A stretch of DNA of 64,000 bases from Hygrophila difformis (taxonomy: Eukaryota; Streptophyta; Magnoliopsida; Lamiales; Acanthaceae): assembly GCA_030278955.1 (NCBI GenBank), contig JAOANR010000012.1, forward strand, positions 28,699,977 to 28,763,976, read 5' to 3'. The translations under genes and the position numbers were made by a program. The notes under the pieces are model-generated. The model was not told the DNA's origin. It searched no databases and saw only the letters and a program-made list of their open reading frames with translations. Positions 23,476 through 35,012 of the stretch are shown one piece after another (position 1 is the stretch's first letter; every line of letters begins with the position of its first letter).

Positions 23476-23892
23476 CTCTAATTAACTCATTGATTTTATT
23501 TTTTCCATTCCAGTTAACTTTTTGGTAATAAATGTCCTTAATCCTAGCCACAAGCCTTAATTTAGCTAGGATTCTAACCGAATTACTTGGGATTGTGCCG
23601 ATGAGTTTATTTAATAAATAATCCTAATACATGTACATAACATGGGAACATTTATGGTGCATATCATGCATATGGATAATGTGTTGAGATGAGTATTTGT
23701 GATGTAGTGTGAGAAAATGATGTATTTGGTAAATTTTGTGAGATTTATGATAGAGATGTCATATTATGATTTTGTGATGATAATTTCAACATATCACATA
23801 ATCTTACTCTCATGTCACACAATCCTATGCTCTCACCATTATGCATATGCATAATTTTCTATTATACACTGTAACCGGATTGCATATACATA
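23476..23892. other. AT-rich intergenic DNA, nothing recognised
   Basis: No ORF or repeat boundary is supported. Confidence 0.5.
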
Positions 23893-24154
23893 TACTCCCT
23901 CCGTCCCAGTCGAATTGTCCCGTTTAACTTTTCGACACTGTTCATTGTTCAACTTTGACTCAATATTATTGTAATAATATATTTAAAAAAATAGTCGAGT
24001 TTAGTCTTGTTAGATTTGTCTAATCGTATAGTTTTAGAATATATATTTTATATAATTTTTAGTTGTATATATTTTGAAATATTAACGATTAAAAAAGTGC
24101 ATTGGATTGTGTGCAGAAATGAAATGAGACATTTCAAGTGGGACAGATGGAGTA
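23893..24154. mobile_element. Stowaway-like MITE
   Basis: TACTCCCTCCGTCCCAGTCG at the left and AAGTGGGACAGATGGAGTA at the right, about 260 bp, with TA at both ends. This is the copy closest to the canonical CTCCCTCCGTCCC terminus. Confidence 0.8.
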
Positions 24155-24295
24155 TGAATTTAAACAAGTGTCAAATAATTTTCATCAAAAATGATATTAA
24201 ATTCACAATTCGTATATATTAATCAATAGATTGAATAGGTGAAAAAACAAGTCTAGCATATATACAATATACTATTATATATTTTGGGAAGAGTT

Positions 24296-24950
24296 ATGGT
24301 GCGGACATGGGGAGTCTACACCGTGCGGAGGATGATCTCCACCGTTGATCATTTCATCATCCAACGGTTGAGATCATTTGTAAGGTTAGTTTCGTAATTT
24401 TATTTATTAGGTATTTCATCAGTTGAATTCAGCGACATGACATACACAACTCATCGATAGAGGCAATTCAATTCAACGACATGGCATATGCAATTCAGCT
24501 ACATTATTCTGTTTATCTCAGCGACATTTGAAGTTAGAGCCGTTTGAAGTTCATTGCGATTTTAAACGTATCTCAGCGACGAGCTTTCTCACAATTCAGC
24601 GACATGACCAATATAATTCGGCGACATGGGATATGCAATTCATAGACATTATTGTATTCATTTCAGCGACACAATTTTATATATTGTCAGCGACATGGTT
24701 CTATGCATGTTATCGCATCTCAGCGGCGGAACATACACATTTTAGCGACATGGCATATGGAATTCAACGACAAGACCAACACAATTCAACGACTTAATAT
24801 AGTATTTCTCAGCAACATGCTATATAAAAATACCTAACAAGTAAAATTACGAAACTAACCCTACAAATGATCACAACCGTTAGATGATGAAAATGATCAA
24901 CGGTGGAGATCACCATCCGCACGTCCGCACGGATGTATCATCCGCACCCT
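24296..24950. mobile_element. long-TIR foldback element with CAGCGACATG repeats
   Basis: Terminal inverted repeats of about 120 bp: 24296-24420 (GGTGCGGA, GATCTCCACCGTTGATCATT, GTTAGTTTCGTAATTTTA) and its reverse complement at 24830-24950. The loop holds about 14 direct copies of a degenerate CAGCGACATGGCATATG motif. No ORF. A 9-bp TSD was looked for and not found. MULE-like MITE is the best guess. Confidence 0.7.
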
Positions 24951-24965
24951 AATATACACCATATA

Positions 24966-25154
24966 TTTTATCCGTCACAACTAAAATATCTTATTTATTA
25001 TTTTGAATGTCCCTTCATACATATATTCTTTCTAAAAATAAAAATATTTTTTCTTCTAAAAATCATGTGGACCCATCACATACTTATAAATCAATTACAC
25101 CTTAATTATTGTGCTCAATAGTAATAAGACATGTTACATGGGACAGAACGAATA
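24966..25154. mobile_element. small Stowaway-like MITE, second subfamily
   Basis: Left TATTTTATCCGTCACAAC and right TACATGGGACAGAACGAATA are imperfect inverted repeats flanking about 190 bp of AT-rich DNA. Confidence 0.4.
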
Positions 25155-25159
25155 CTATA

Positions 25160-25456
25160 TACTTCCTCTACTCCCCCGTTTTTTTTTTTTTTTTTTTTGT
25201 TTCAAGTGTTACATATTTCATTTTCACGTAGTCTAATATACATTTTAAACTACTATTAAAAACTCAAAACTCGGTACAAGTAAAAATTTTAAAAGTTTGA
25301 TATTTGAAAACTATAAGATAAAACAAATCGAACAAAATCACACTTGACTATATTTTTTCTTGGATAACTATATATAATAAAAATCGAAGTCAAAATGATA
25401 CAATGAGCGGTAACAAAAGTCAAACTGTAACACTTAAAAAAGAAAACGAGGGAGTA
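25160..25456. mobile_element. Stowaway-like MITE with T-run
   Basis: TACTTCCTCTACTCCC, a long T-run, the family core (CGGTACAAGTAAAAATT, CACTTGACTATATTTT), and AACGAGGGAGTA at the right. Confidence 0.7.
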
Positions 25457-25767
25457 TGTGGCAACTATCAATAGATTTAGGGTATAGACTTATCATTCAA
25501 CTGTATATGCAGTTATGAGTTATGTTGTCTCCATTCATTTTTATGATGTATTGTCTCGCTATCATGTAAAGCTAAAAACATTTAAAAATATAAGTATCAC
25601 AAAAATGATTCAGGCCATCATAATTTTAATGCTACATCACAAAAATTCTTCCTCCCCCATAACTGCACCTACAGTTGCCTGCATCCAAGCGCTACCCGAG
25701 GGCTATATATCTCCTTCAGTTTGACAAGAGATGCATGCGCCGCCCGCCCATTTAGGTTGTCTTAAAA
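25457..25767. other. intergenic DNA, nothing recognised
   Basis: Short chance ORFs only. Confidence 0.5.
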
Positions 25768-25772
25768 GAGTT

Positions 25773-26332
25773 TGTTAACCAATAAAGTTTGGAGGAGTAA
25801 AACCTCTCTTTGATTGATGAGATTCTAAAAGGATTACACGAAAAGAAAATTACAGGGAAGTAAGAAAGCTCGTAAATAAATGAAGTTGCTGAATGGAAGA
25901 ATAAAATAACAATGCATGAAGGAAATTAACTTGCAGAAAGGAAAATGACAGAAAGTAAGAAAAATAAGGTGCGGATTCTTCTTGAGAAGTGTTGAGACCT
26001 CCCTTATTTAGGTGCTGCTTCCAGTACTTATAGGAGCGGTCAGTCTTAGGAAAAAAGAAGGCGGTCTCCTCAGCCTTAATGGCTTGACCGTTACCCTCCA
26101 ATGAAATCCCCTGATGATGGGCTGCTTTAATGTCATAACTCCTCATGCTTCAATAACCACCTTTTACTACTCCAGGTAACCTCCCCCAATGTCATAACTC
26201 CTCATGCCTTTATTCTCCCGCCTTGATAATTCCTAGGTACCAATGTGGGTTGAGCTGGTACTTAGGTAGCATGTTGGGTCGATATGCACTGGGCCAAATG
26301 TATGGGCTCAAATATCTTTTTTGGTGATAACA
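25773..26332 (-). repeat. 3' LTR of element D
   Basis: 560 bp, TGTTAACC to GATAACA on the plus strand. It is the 3' LTR because the element reads on the minus strand. Confidence 0.95.
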
Positions 26333-26511
26333 GATGCCCCCCTTGCGCTTTCAGTCGATGAAACTGAGACTGAAATTGCGCATATATTTTGTTAATACCG
26401 CCGTCGGCATTTGAAATTAAGACACCATGCATATCACTTTTTTTTTTTTTTAATGATGGCCGCATGCAAATTGCAAATTGCAATAATGGCATGTGCTTCG
26501 CCACTTGCATG

Positions 26512-26554
<43 letters not shown>

Positions 26555-26809
26555 TTTTAGATTGGCGACTGCCTTCTTTTTTTTTCTTTTTTTTTTTGCC
26601 GCCACCTCAAAAACTAGCCGCCACTTAATTTTTCTTTTTCCTTTTGTCTTGACCCAAAAACTAGCCGCCACTTAATTTTTCTTTTTCCTTTTGTCTTGAC
26701 TTGGCCACCACCATAAAGTCCTTTTTCATTTTTTTTTTTTTAAAAAACAAGCCGCCACTTGTTGCTTTTTTTTTTTTTTAAAAATGGCGGCCACTTCTCT
26801 TTTCTAAGC
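26333..26809 (-). other. AT-rich 3' part of D with simple repeats
   Basis: Between the GGCGGC tract and the 3' LTR. Contains T-runs, two copies of a segment with ACTAGCCGCCACTTAATTTT and CTTTTTCCTTTTGTCTTGAC (26616-26700), and a (TTA)n run at 26513-26554. No ORF beyond simple-repeat translations. Confidence 0.7.
26513..26554. repeat. (TTA)n microsatellite
   Basis: About 14 uninterrupted ATT units. Open frames through it encode only runs of Tyr, Leu or Asn. Confidence 0.95.
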
Positions 26810-27925
26810 CGCCATCTTCCCTTTGCGCTGCCATGCCATCTTTATCTCTCTGGGCGTCGCGTGCCGGCATCGAGGATCAGTCCGCCATCGAGCTCTAGCG
26901 CCGCCATCTAACTTGTTCCGGGCCGCCAACAAGCACAGGCCGCCAACTCCATACGGGCCGCCAGTCTTGATCGCCTGTCTCTCGGCCGCCAACAATCTTC
27001 TTCATCCGCCATCTTGGTCTGGCTGCCAACTCAACAAGGCCGCCAATGGAGTCCTTGAGCCGCCAACTTGCGAGGCCTTCAAGCATCATCGCTGCCAGCA
27101 GCCAACGAGGAGGGCCGCCAACGAGGAGGGCCGCCAGGGAGCCGCCGCCATCGCGTGAAGACGCCGCCAGCAGCCCCTTCGAGCGCTGCCATCCGCCAAC
27201 CTCAGACTTCCGTCGCTCCGGCCGCCAACCAGCCGCCACCATGTTGATCTACCCCAGGACCGTCTGCACCTTAGAGCACCGCCAGGGTCTCAGCCGCCAG
27301 CTCCGGAGGCACCACCATCGTCAGCGTGCTCCGCCAGTCTCGGGTGCCGCACGACCTCGGTCTTGAGCGCCGCCAGCCTCAACCGCGAAGGCCGTCAGCA
27401 CCGTCGCCAGCTCGAGCCTGACACCGCCAACGACTCCTCGAGCGCCGCCAGCTGACTCGATACGCCGCCAACCTGATCTCTGAGCACCGCCACAACATGC
27501 CTCAAGCGCTGCCAGCCCCGGGTCGTCGGCACCTTGAGCGTCGCCAACGCTACGGGCCGCTAGCTCCCCTGTTCGCCGCCAACTTGGATGCCGCCATCCG
27601 GAATGCGAGTGTCGCCAGCCGCCAGCTCTCCACAGGTCGCCAGTCGCCAACTCACTCCAAGCCGCCATCTCGCTGCCAAGAGCCACCATCCATCATCTGA
27701 TCAGCGCAGCCATCTGACTTGTTCTGGGCAGTCATCCGCCTTGCTCCGAGCCTCGAGTCCTCGGCCACCAATCACCTTCACTCCGGGCCGTCGCCGCTCG
27801 TCTCTCAGCCGCCAACCCGGAGCAGCCGCCGTTCACCCTCAGTCGTCCGTGCCCTGTCTCGGCCGCCATCGTCATGACGCCGCTACTCAGCCACCAACTA
27901 CTCAGCCTCCAAGGCCGCCGTTGAT
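26810..27925 (-). repeat. GGCGGC-dense tract of element D
   Basis: About 1.1 kb in which GCCGCCA (plus strand; TGGCGGC in the sense of the element) recurs every 15-35 bp with unrelated spacers. Several frames are open by composition only. The same tract, in the same orientation relative to gag, is in element B at 52850-53950. Confidence 0.9.
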
Positions 27926-27940
27926 AGCGTGTTAGGGCAA

Positions 27941-29482
27941 CTATCCAGGATTGTTTCCATACAGGGTTACTCCGTTGGCCATCACCCTTGGTTCGTCTTC
28001 CTTTTTACTGGGTTTCAATTCATTGAAAGTAGATCCGTATGTAGGTCGACGCTTCTCATCTTGTTCGTCAAGGAACTTTTCCAAGCGGGCCGCTCTCTCG
28101 GCCAACTGGGCAAGATCAGTGCAATCCTGCACAATTAAATGCTCTTTCAATTTTGGCAACATATTCGCTATTGCAATATTGCCGGTCTCTCTATCAGGGA
28201 CCGCAATTGCGCATCGGCCCTTAAGCCGATGTAGTCTATTGATAAATGTGCTCGCCGCTTCATCGGCAAATTGTTTAGCATTAGTTAACTCTGCTAAACT
28301 GACACGTGTCAAAGGAGTGTAGAACCTGTCGTGGAAGGCTCTCTCCAAATCAGCCCAACTCTGAATTGAATTAGGCCGCAAAGATGCATACCAAGCGAAG
28401 GCAGGTCCAGTAAGGGATGTACTGAACAACCTCAGCTTCAGCCAATCATTGGCCGCCATCTCACCGCATTGTGCAGTGAATCTGCCCACATGCTCTACAG
28501 TGGACTTGCCGTCGTCCCCCGAGAACATAGTAAATTCGGGCATCTTGAACCCTCTCGGATAGGGCTGCATCATATCCACCCAGTCAGGATAGGACTTTCT
28601 GTAAGTAGGCCGCTCTATCGGCCTTAATTGGATCCCTAAGTGCTGCTTCATCATATCTGCAAGTTGATCAGGTGACACAGCAGGTGCCTGCATAGGAGGC
28701 AAGGCGGCTGGAGGTGTGGCATGAGGCATCGCGGCTGGTGTGGCAGGTGTCGCCGCCACCCCATATAGCTGTGGCGTCTGCCCCCCCAGCGTTGGCGGCA
28801 TCCAACCAGGGTTCAGTGGTGCTGCCACATAAGGTGTGATTGGAACGTTCGACACAGAAGGTGCCGCCTGACGTGATACCATGCCAGGTCCACCAGAGGC
28901 CATCGTACAGCCTGATGAAGCACTGGAGGCCAACGAACACCCTGGTGTTGCGTAGATCGGCACAGGTGCCGCGTACCCAGAATTCGGCATGCTGGGTGCC
29001 GCTGGAGTGATAGTGTAAGCCGCCTGATAAGGAAAAAGAAGCGTACTGACCAGGCCTCCAGCATCGGAGAATGGTGGCTGGCCATGTGCGGCTCCCCAGG
29101 CCCTTTGTTGGCCGCCTGACGGCCCTGGGCATGAGAGACTGGGCGGCACACCCATGCTGTTCATACAAGCGGTTCCATCCTGTTGAAGGTGCATGGAACT
29201 GCATAATTTCTCCATTTGATCGGCCATAGCAGGCCGCAATGCATCCATAAGATGCTTGGTGAGCAACGATATGATCTCGGCCATCGACTCTGTGATCGAT
29301 AGCCGCATTTGCTCGGAAACCGTAGGGGTCTGCATAATCCTCTGTTGTGGTTGGGAAGTACTTGCCGTCTCAGCGGCGTCCTCCGACCATGTTCGTATGG
29401 GTGTCTTTTCCTGTAGAGACATCTCTTCTAATTTCTTTGTCAAATCACTCACAATTTTTCCAGATCTGAGATGCATACGCAC
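27941..29482 (-). CDS. gag: gag polyprotein of element D
   Basis: 513 residues, intact. The N-terminus MRMHLRSGKIV is followed by a Pro/Ala/Met-rich low-complexity region (residues about 110-270). The Gag core then includes YPRGFKMPEFTMFSGDD, TVEHVGRFTAQCGE, LTGPAFAWYASLRPNSI and AFHDRFYTPLTRVSLAELT, the Ty3/gypsy retrotransposon Gag domain. No zinc knuckle, protease or polymerase follows; the frame stops at NNPG and gives way to the GGCGGC tract. Its start is better preserved than in element B, where the matching first codons are cut off by a stop. Confidence 0.9.
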   Translation of the reverse strand: MRMHLRSGKIVSDLTKKLEEMSLQEKTPIRTWSEDAAETASTSQPQQRIMQTPTVSEQMRLSITESMAEIISLLTKHLMDALRPAMADQMEKLCSSMHLQQDGTACMNSMGVPPSLSCPGPSGGQQRAWGAAHGQPPFSDAGGLVSTLLFPYQAAYTITPAAPSMPNSGYAAPVPIYATPGCSLASSASSGCTMASGGPGMVSRQAAPSVSNVPITPYVAAPLNPGWMPPTLGGQTPQLYGVAATPATPAAMPHATPPAALPPMQAPAVSPDQLADMMKQHLGIQLRPIERPTYRKSYPDWVDMMQPYPRGFKMPEFTMFSGDDGKSTVEHVGRFTAQCGEMAANDWLKLRLFSTSLTGPAFAWYASLRPNSIQSWADLERAFHDRFYTPLTRVSLAELTNAKQFADEAASTFINRLHRLKGRCAIAVPDRETGNIAIANMLPKLKEHLIVQDCTDLAQLAERAARLEKFLDEQDEKRRPTYGSTFNELKPSKKEDEPRVMANGVTLYGNNPG

Positions 29483-29509
29483 TTCTAAGCGGATATGGCT
29501 TTAAATCGT

Positions 29510-29527
29510 GTCCCACTGGGCGTGCCA
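29510..29527 (-). other. primer-binding site of element D
   Basis: On the minus strand TGGCACGCCCAGTGGGAC, three bases inside the 5' LTR end; identical in element B. This is a common primer site of plant Tat-like elements. I did not check the tRNA match. Confidence 0.75.
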
Positions 29528-29530
29528 ATT

Positions 29531-30090
29531 TGTTAACCAAGAAAGTTTGGAAGAGTAAAACCTCTCTTTGATTGATGAGATTCTAAAAGGATTACACGAA
29601 AAGAAAATTACAGGGAAGTAAGAACGCTCGTAAATAAATGAAGTTGCTGAATGGAAGAATAAAATAACAATGTAGGAAGGAAATTAACTTGCAAAAAGGA
29701 AAATGACAGAAAGTAAGAAAAATAAGGTGCGGATTCTTCTTGAGAAGTGTTGAGACCTCCCTTATTTGGGTGTTGCTTCCAGTACTTATAGGAGCGGTCA
29801 GTCTTAGGAAAAAAGAAGGCGGTCTCCTCAGCCTTAATGGCTTGACCGTTACCCTCCAATGAAATCCCCTGATGATGGGCTGCTTTAATGTCATAACTCC
29901 TCATGCCTCAATAACCGCCTTTTACTACTCCAAGTAACCTCCCCCAATGTCATAACTCCTCATGCCTTTATTCTTCCGTCTTGATAATTCCTAGGTACCA
30001 ATGTGGGTTGAGCTGGTACTTAGGTAGTATGTTGGGTCGATATGCACTAGGCCAAATGTATAGGCTCAAATATCTTTTTTGATGATAACA
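29531..30090 (-). repeat. 5' LTR of element D
   Basis: 560 bp, matching 25773-26332 with about 17 differences by eye. Followed by TSD GAGTT. Confidence 0.95.
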
Positions 30091-30341
30091 GAGTTTGATT
30101 TAGGCATCACATGCTATATATTACTATTGTTTTTCACAATCCGATTATGGTATTACCCATTTAAGAGTATGTATGTGCAGATATAAAAAAATATATATAT
30201 TTTTCCATTACATAAAAATATTTCTCCCATCATATAAAATACATTATTTTATCTATCATACAATATAATTCTCACGTTACATACATGAAACTTGTATTTG
30301 CAGTCACCTGCCCCGTTGTTTAGAAATGAATACATATAATA

Positions 30342-30605
30342 TACTTCCTCCGTTTTTTAAAGATAGCTACTGACCAACCCAGCACGCAGTCCAATGCACA
30401 ATTTAAACCATTAATAACTCAAATTCGGTAGAAGTAAAAATTCTAAAACTTCGGTATTTAAAAACTACAAGATGAGACAAATCTAACAAGATCTCACTTG
30501 GCTATATTTTAACTTGTATATCTATGATAAAACTTTAAATCAAAGTGTTTAGGTGAATAGTGTCAATTTTACCAATGTAGCTATCTTTTTTAAACGGATG
30601 GAGTA
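30342..30605. mobile_element. Stowaway-like MITE
   Basis: TACTTCCTCCGTTTTTTAAAG at the left (written from 30342) and TTTAAACGGATGGAGTA at the right. Complete family core. About 264 bp. Confidence 0.8.
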
Positions 30606-30797
30606 TATAGAAGTACAGGACATCACATAGACAGAAGACCAAAGCAAAAGTGTTTGACATCTTCCGTATCAATTAATTAATGAGACATGTGCTAACTTAA
30701 AAAATTAAAAATTGGTGTAATGTGTGTAAAGCTTAATTATATACAGTATACACCGAGGCATGCAAGTATATACTTTATGCAGGGAAGTAAACTTGTA

Positions 30798-31063
30798 TAC
30801 TTCCTCACTTCTTTTATAAGTGACACATTGGAGTTTTTGTCACTATTTATTGAGTAACTTTGATTCGAGTTTTTAATACAATTATGTTATAAGATAAAAT
30901 AGTCAATTGAGATCTTGTTAGATTCGTCTAATCGCATAGATTTAGAATATCAAATTTTCATAATTTTTAATTGTATGCAATTTGAGTTATTGAAGATTAA
31001 AAAGTGTATTGTACTGCATGAAATGTGGATTCGTGACATTTAAAAAATAACGGAGGAAGGATA
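30798..31063. mobile_element. Stowaway-like MITE, reverse orientation
   Basis: TACTTCCTCACTTC at the left and AACGGAGGAAGGATA at the right. The core appears as its reverse complement (GAGATCTTGTTAGATTCGTC). Confidence 0.75.
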
Positions 31064-31396
31064 TACATGGAATTTCGAAGTAGTCAGCCTCAAAATAGTC
31101 ATTAAAGAATTTATTTATTTATTTATTTATTTATTATAGGATAGGATATATATATGTGGAGTATGGAGTTGGATTAAGGATAGATGATTTGGGGGGCATT
31201 ACCTATCACAATTCACCTGCAGTGCATGCTATTGATTAATTTAATTTGTCGATCGGGCATATATAGTGATATGATGTGTGTGCACTCGCTATGCATGCAC
31301 GTAGCACGTCTCAATTTGAACTCTGTCTTTTTTTTTTTTTGGTGAAAAGATTTGAAATCTGTCTTTTCCTTATCACCTTTATTTATTTATTTATTT
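31064..31396. other. AT-rich DNA with (TTTA)n repeats
   Basis: TTTA microsatellites at 31108-31135 and 31379-31396. No gene. Confidence 0.6.
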
Positions 31397-31579
31397 TTTT
31401 TTTGGTAACACAGCCTGAAGAGGCGAGCGAAGGAGAAGAAAAAAATAGAAAAAACAAATCCAAAACAACTAAATCATGCGGGTATAAGAGACACCGCTAG
31501 CATCTTTCACTACCAAGGGAGCAATATCATCCGGAGGTAACGCCTAAGTTGTATAGAACTCCTCAGCCCGAGCCGCCTT
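31397..31579 (-). mobile_element. LINE P, 3' end piece
   Basis: The minus strand reads KKAARAEEFYTT, a TAG where Trp is expected, then ALPPDDIAP: the C-terminus of a plant L1 ORF2. It ends in an A-rich tail against TTTA repeats. Its other half is at 34933-35060, separated by LINE Q. The shared GCCCGAGCCGCC at 31566 and 34933 is the TSD of Q. Confidence 0.7.
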
Positions 31580-34500
31580 TTTTTTTTTTTTTGAGGCAAA
31601 GGTTATTGTATTTCATAAAGATCAGATACATCGGACTCGATCAATAACAATGCAAGAATAATCAAACAGGAACTAGTCCTTTTGAACACACCACATGGAC
31701 TAAACCTCTAAAGAAGCACACCCCACAGGTGTGAATACAATACACTGTTTTGATCTACAAGGAGGATATAATTGTCCTCCTCAGCGGCCCGAAAAGCATC
31801 AGCTCAATACCCGGTAGCAGCATCTTAATGCACTTCATCGTAGCATCCCATGACATCAGCAGTGAAGAAGTGATGATTCAATAAAGACAACCCTATGGCT
31901 TGCTTCGATAACAGATCTCCCCCACATCATACTCAACTCCAAATACATCAGTTCAAAAAGGACAAAGACAACATATGACGGGATCATAGGCTTGGAGAGA
32001 AAACCAATTCAAAAGGACAGAAACAGGATAAAACAGGGTCGTGGACATGAGGCTGGGATAGGAGGGAACCAGCTAAGATAACCACACCAAACTTCAGCCC
32101 ACCAATTGAAGATCGAAGGTTTCGGCTGGACACAATATAAGAATTCTAAGTAACCAAAAATTTCCTTTCTATCCACAACATCCTTTCTTTATTCTTTCAG
32201 ATTTTTTTTTTTTTGATTTTGATTTTTTTTTTTTTTTGCTTTCTTTTTCTCTATGCTATTTCCTTTCTTTTTCTATTTTCTTTCTCGTATACTGCCCCAA
32301 AAGCCAATAACAATCACAACACATGACATCTTCGGCTGATCTATTCATTCAAATCCTCACCATTCTATCATCTTATTGGTTCCTCAAGTTCCATCGGATT
32401 AAAAGACTGTGTGTTGTAAAATCATGAAAAGGGGTGCTTCAAGGGATGATGGAAGTGGCTAAGAAAAGGCAGTGTTTAACATAGGCTCAAACATGGTACT
32501 CAACGGTGTTCGGAGGAAAGGAAGGAATGGGCAGTAGGGTGATCTAAATGCCCTTATTCTATCAATGCATTGGAGTGAGTATATGCAAGCTCAATATGTG
32601 TGCTAAAGCAAACTCTAGGTTGTCAATATGAACACCACAAATTATACATCTAGAGTTGAAGAAATACCTCTTGTAGTTCGTCAGATGGCTCACATTTTCG
32701 AGACATTGGAATACGAATTTTGTAGCAATCGTCCAACTTCCATTGTAGATCCTCCTACAACACCAGGTTCAGCAGCAGATTTTTCAGAACTAATAGTAGT
32801 GCCATGCCGATAGCGGTAGGGCACCAGCAGCTCTCCAAGTGAAAATAGCGAGAAGGATTCAGACATAGGACTTGCAGCAGTCGTCTTCGAACAGTCTGTA
32901 GTAAGAAATTAGACCATTCCACTCATATAGCAAGTGGCAGTCTACAAAATTAGATCACCTAGTAACTCCAGCCGATAGCAACTGTCTCCAATAAACATTT
33001 TTCATCTGCCTCTTTGTGGTTCAATCTCAGTCTTGAGTCCTTACACCGCTTGGGGCTACATCAATCTCAAAACCAGAAAATAACAACATCATAACCTGTA
33101 TATGACCACAACATCACCTTTAGTACTTGAGGAATCCATGACAACAGATCACAACAGCAATAATCTCTTTCTATCTATTATTACTTTTTTTTTTTTCTTT
33201 TCTTATTATTATTTTTTTTTTCTTTTCTTTTTCTTCTATTTTTTTTTTCTTTTCTTTTTTTTTTTATATAAATATATAAATATATATAGATATAGGTATA
33301 TATTTTTTCAAATGAAATCGGGACCAATAGGATATAGTCTATCCAACCAAAGTGTCCAAGGACTTTTTTAGGAACCTAATCACTTTCTCGCTTTCAAATA
33401 AAATCAAGTGGAGACTGAAGAACTTTGCATCAGTTGTGATCTTCCTAATATCAATCCTTCACCTCTGAGCTTCCCTTCCATCCCTTGTCATTGCCGACAC
33501 TCGCAGTTTTATTCCTTTCTTACAAAATATGATTTGGCTTAACAAAATTCCAATCTTGAAACTTGTCATCCCTTGTGTAGAGTACTTGTACTGCACCAAG
33601 CGTGCTCTAATTCAAAACACATGTCAGTACCACTCTTCCACTACGCCGACACCGGAAGCTCCACGCTTAGCCCAATAGTCGGCAATAATATTACGTTCCC
33701 TTAATATGTGTTGAAACCTCACCTCTCCTGCCCATCTTAACACAGTCACGATTGGACCAAAAAATTGGCGAAACCTCCAAGGTATGCTACTGGGGTCGCA
33801 AATCCACTTTACTACATTTATTGAGTCACACTCAAAAATCATTTTCGGAAGGGGCAGGCCGTGATCCCGTAATATAGCTTGGCACACCCGACTAATAGCT
33901 TTGATTTCTGCCTCAACCGCATTCGCCACGCCAATGTAGTCAGATAATATGAAGATCACTTCACCTGTCTCATCTCTAATCACCCCTCCAATCCCTGCTT
34001 GCCCCGGGTTGCCAAGCGCTGACCCATCCGTGTTGATCTTCCACCACCCTTTGTTAGGTCTAATCCAAGTCAGACCTGCCCGGATGGCTTTTGACCTTGC
34101 CTTTCCAAACTGTGGTAAGTTGTCTAGGAAATTACCCCCTACACCAAAGAAATTATTACCTGGTTTATTCAGGTTGGCGTTCCACCACAGACAAATTCGC
34201 CATTTAGTTTCCTCTACTGCTTCCCCAAGCTCGATTTGTTTCCCTTTAAAAATGGCATCATTTCTATACTTCCATATGGTCCAGATTATCACTATACCAG
34301 TAACAAGCCACACGTCCCTTTGTTTTTGTCCCGAAAAGCAATCAAACCACCACTTGAGCAATGTGTCAACACTTCCTGGGCACACCCACGTAATACCAAA
34401 CCAATTCGCCCCTTGATACCATAATGCACCCGCAAAGTCACATCTACAAAAAAGATGGTCGATAGATTCGGTTCCCTTCCCACAGCTACCACATTGGGCA

Positions 34501-34932
34501 TCTGATAGTTGGAGACAGTTTCTCCTCAATAGTTCCTCTCTCACAGGCAGTCCGTAATGGAGAAGTTTCCATGCCAAAAGTTTTGCTTTCATTGGTACTT
34601 TGATACTCCATAAGATCTTCCAGATTTTATTCAGCAAATTTTCCCCTCTATCTACCATTGAGCTCCTCCACGACCTCGTTGTAAATTTTCCACTGACCTC
34701 ATATTTCCACACCGGTTTATCCTCTAACAACCGACTCATTTGCGCCCTGTTAAGCACTTCTAAAAATTCAATCCACAGTTCTTCTTCCCATCCAAAAAGT
34801 GGCCGTCTCAAATTAATATTCCATTCCCATTCTGCTCCAATCCAATTCCCGTACTCAGAAATCATTCCTTCTTTATTACAGGCTAGTGTATAAAATCTAG
34901 GGAAAAACTCTTTAAGTGTCTTCCCATCCATT
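31580..34932 (-). mobile_element. LINE Q (L1 type, 5'-truncated), inserted in LINE P
   Basis: A 3.35-kb insertion on the minus strand. The poly-T run at its left edge (31580-31595) is the poly-A tail. Both sides carry the same 12-14 bases GCCCGAGCCGCC(TT), at 31566-31579 and 34933-34946, as expected for target-primed insertion. It retains the last third of ORF2 (33624-34932) and about 2 kb of 3' non-coding sequence (31596-33623) with T-rich simple repeats at 32200-32240 and 33180-33270. Confidence 0.75.
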
Positions 34933-35012
34933 GCCCGAGCCGCCTTCTTTGCTAATCCATCCGCCACTTGATTTCCCTCCCTATAGACATGCCTCAAGCA
35001 ACAGCCGTCCAT
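33624..35012 (-). pseudogene. LINE ORF2 fusion: P RNase H tail joined in frame to Q zinc-finger and RNase H region
   Basis: An open 462-codon frame. Residues 1 to about 26 (LRHVYREGNQVADGLAKKA) are the RNase H tail of LINE P. From MDGKTLKEFF the frame is LINE Q: the post-RT linker, a zinc-finger RVT motif (CGSCGKGTESIDHLFCRC), then an RNase H domain (INTDGSALGNPGQAGIGG, ECDS, RERNIIADYWAKRGA). Endonuclease and RT are missing, so it cannot work alone. The frame is kept across the junction by chance. Upstream sense continues in frame to about 35058. Confidence 0.8.

Larger units (their letters stand above)
25773..30090 (-). mobile_element. element D: gag-only LTR retrotransposon (Tat-like, TR-GAG type)
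   Basis: A complete 4318-bp element on the minus strand. LTRs of 560 bp each (plus-strand reading TGTTAACC to GATAACA), perfect TSD GAGTT at 25768-25772 and 30091-30095, a primer-binding site next to the right LTR, gag at 29482-27941, then a GGCGGC-dense non-coding tract, then a purine tract (AGCGCAAGGGGGGCATC on the minus strand) next to the left LTR. No pol. It is the same family as element B: related Gag, same primer site, same GGCGGC tract. About 17 LTR differences by eye (about 3%), the oldest of the four complete LTR elements. Confidence 0.95.

Noticed and set aside
26450..26675. Small ORFs rich in Tyr, Leu or Asn
   Set aside because: Translations of the (TTA)n and T-run simple repeats.
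26823..27935. Several overlapping ORFs of 65-122 codons in the GCCGCC region of D
   Set aside because: Open in both strands because of GC-rich motif composition; no domain, no consistent frame with element B.
28668..29204. 178-codon minus-strand ORF
   Set aside because: Alternative frame of the low-complexity part of D gag.
33949..34416. 155-codon plus-strand ORF in LINE Q
   Set aside because: Antisense shadow of the LINE RNase H and zinc-finger region.
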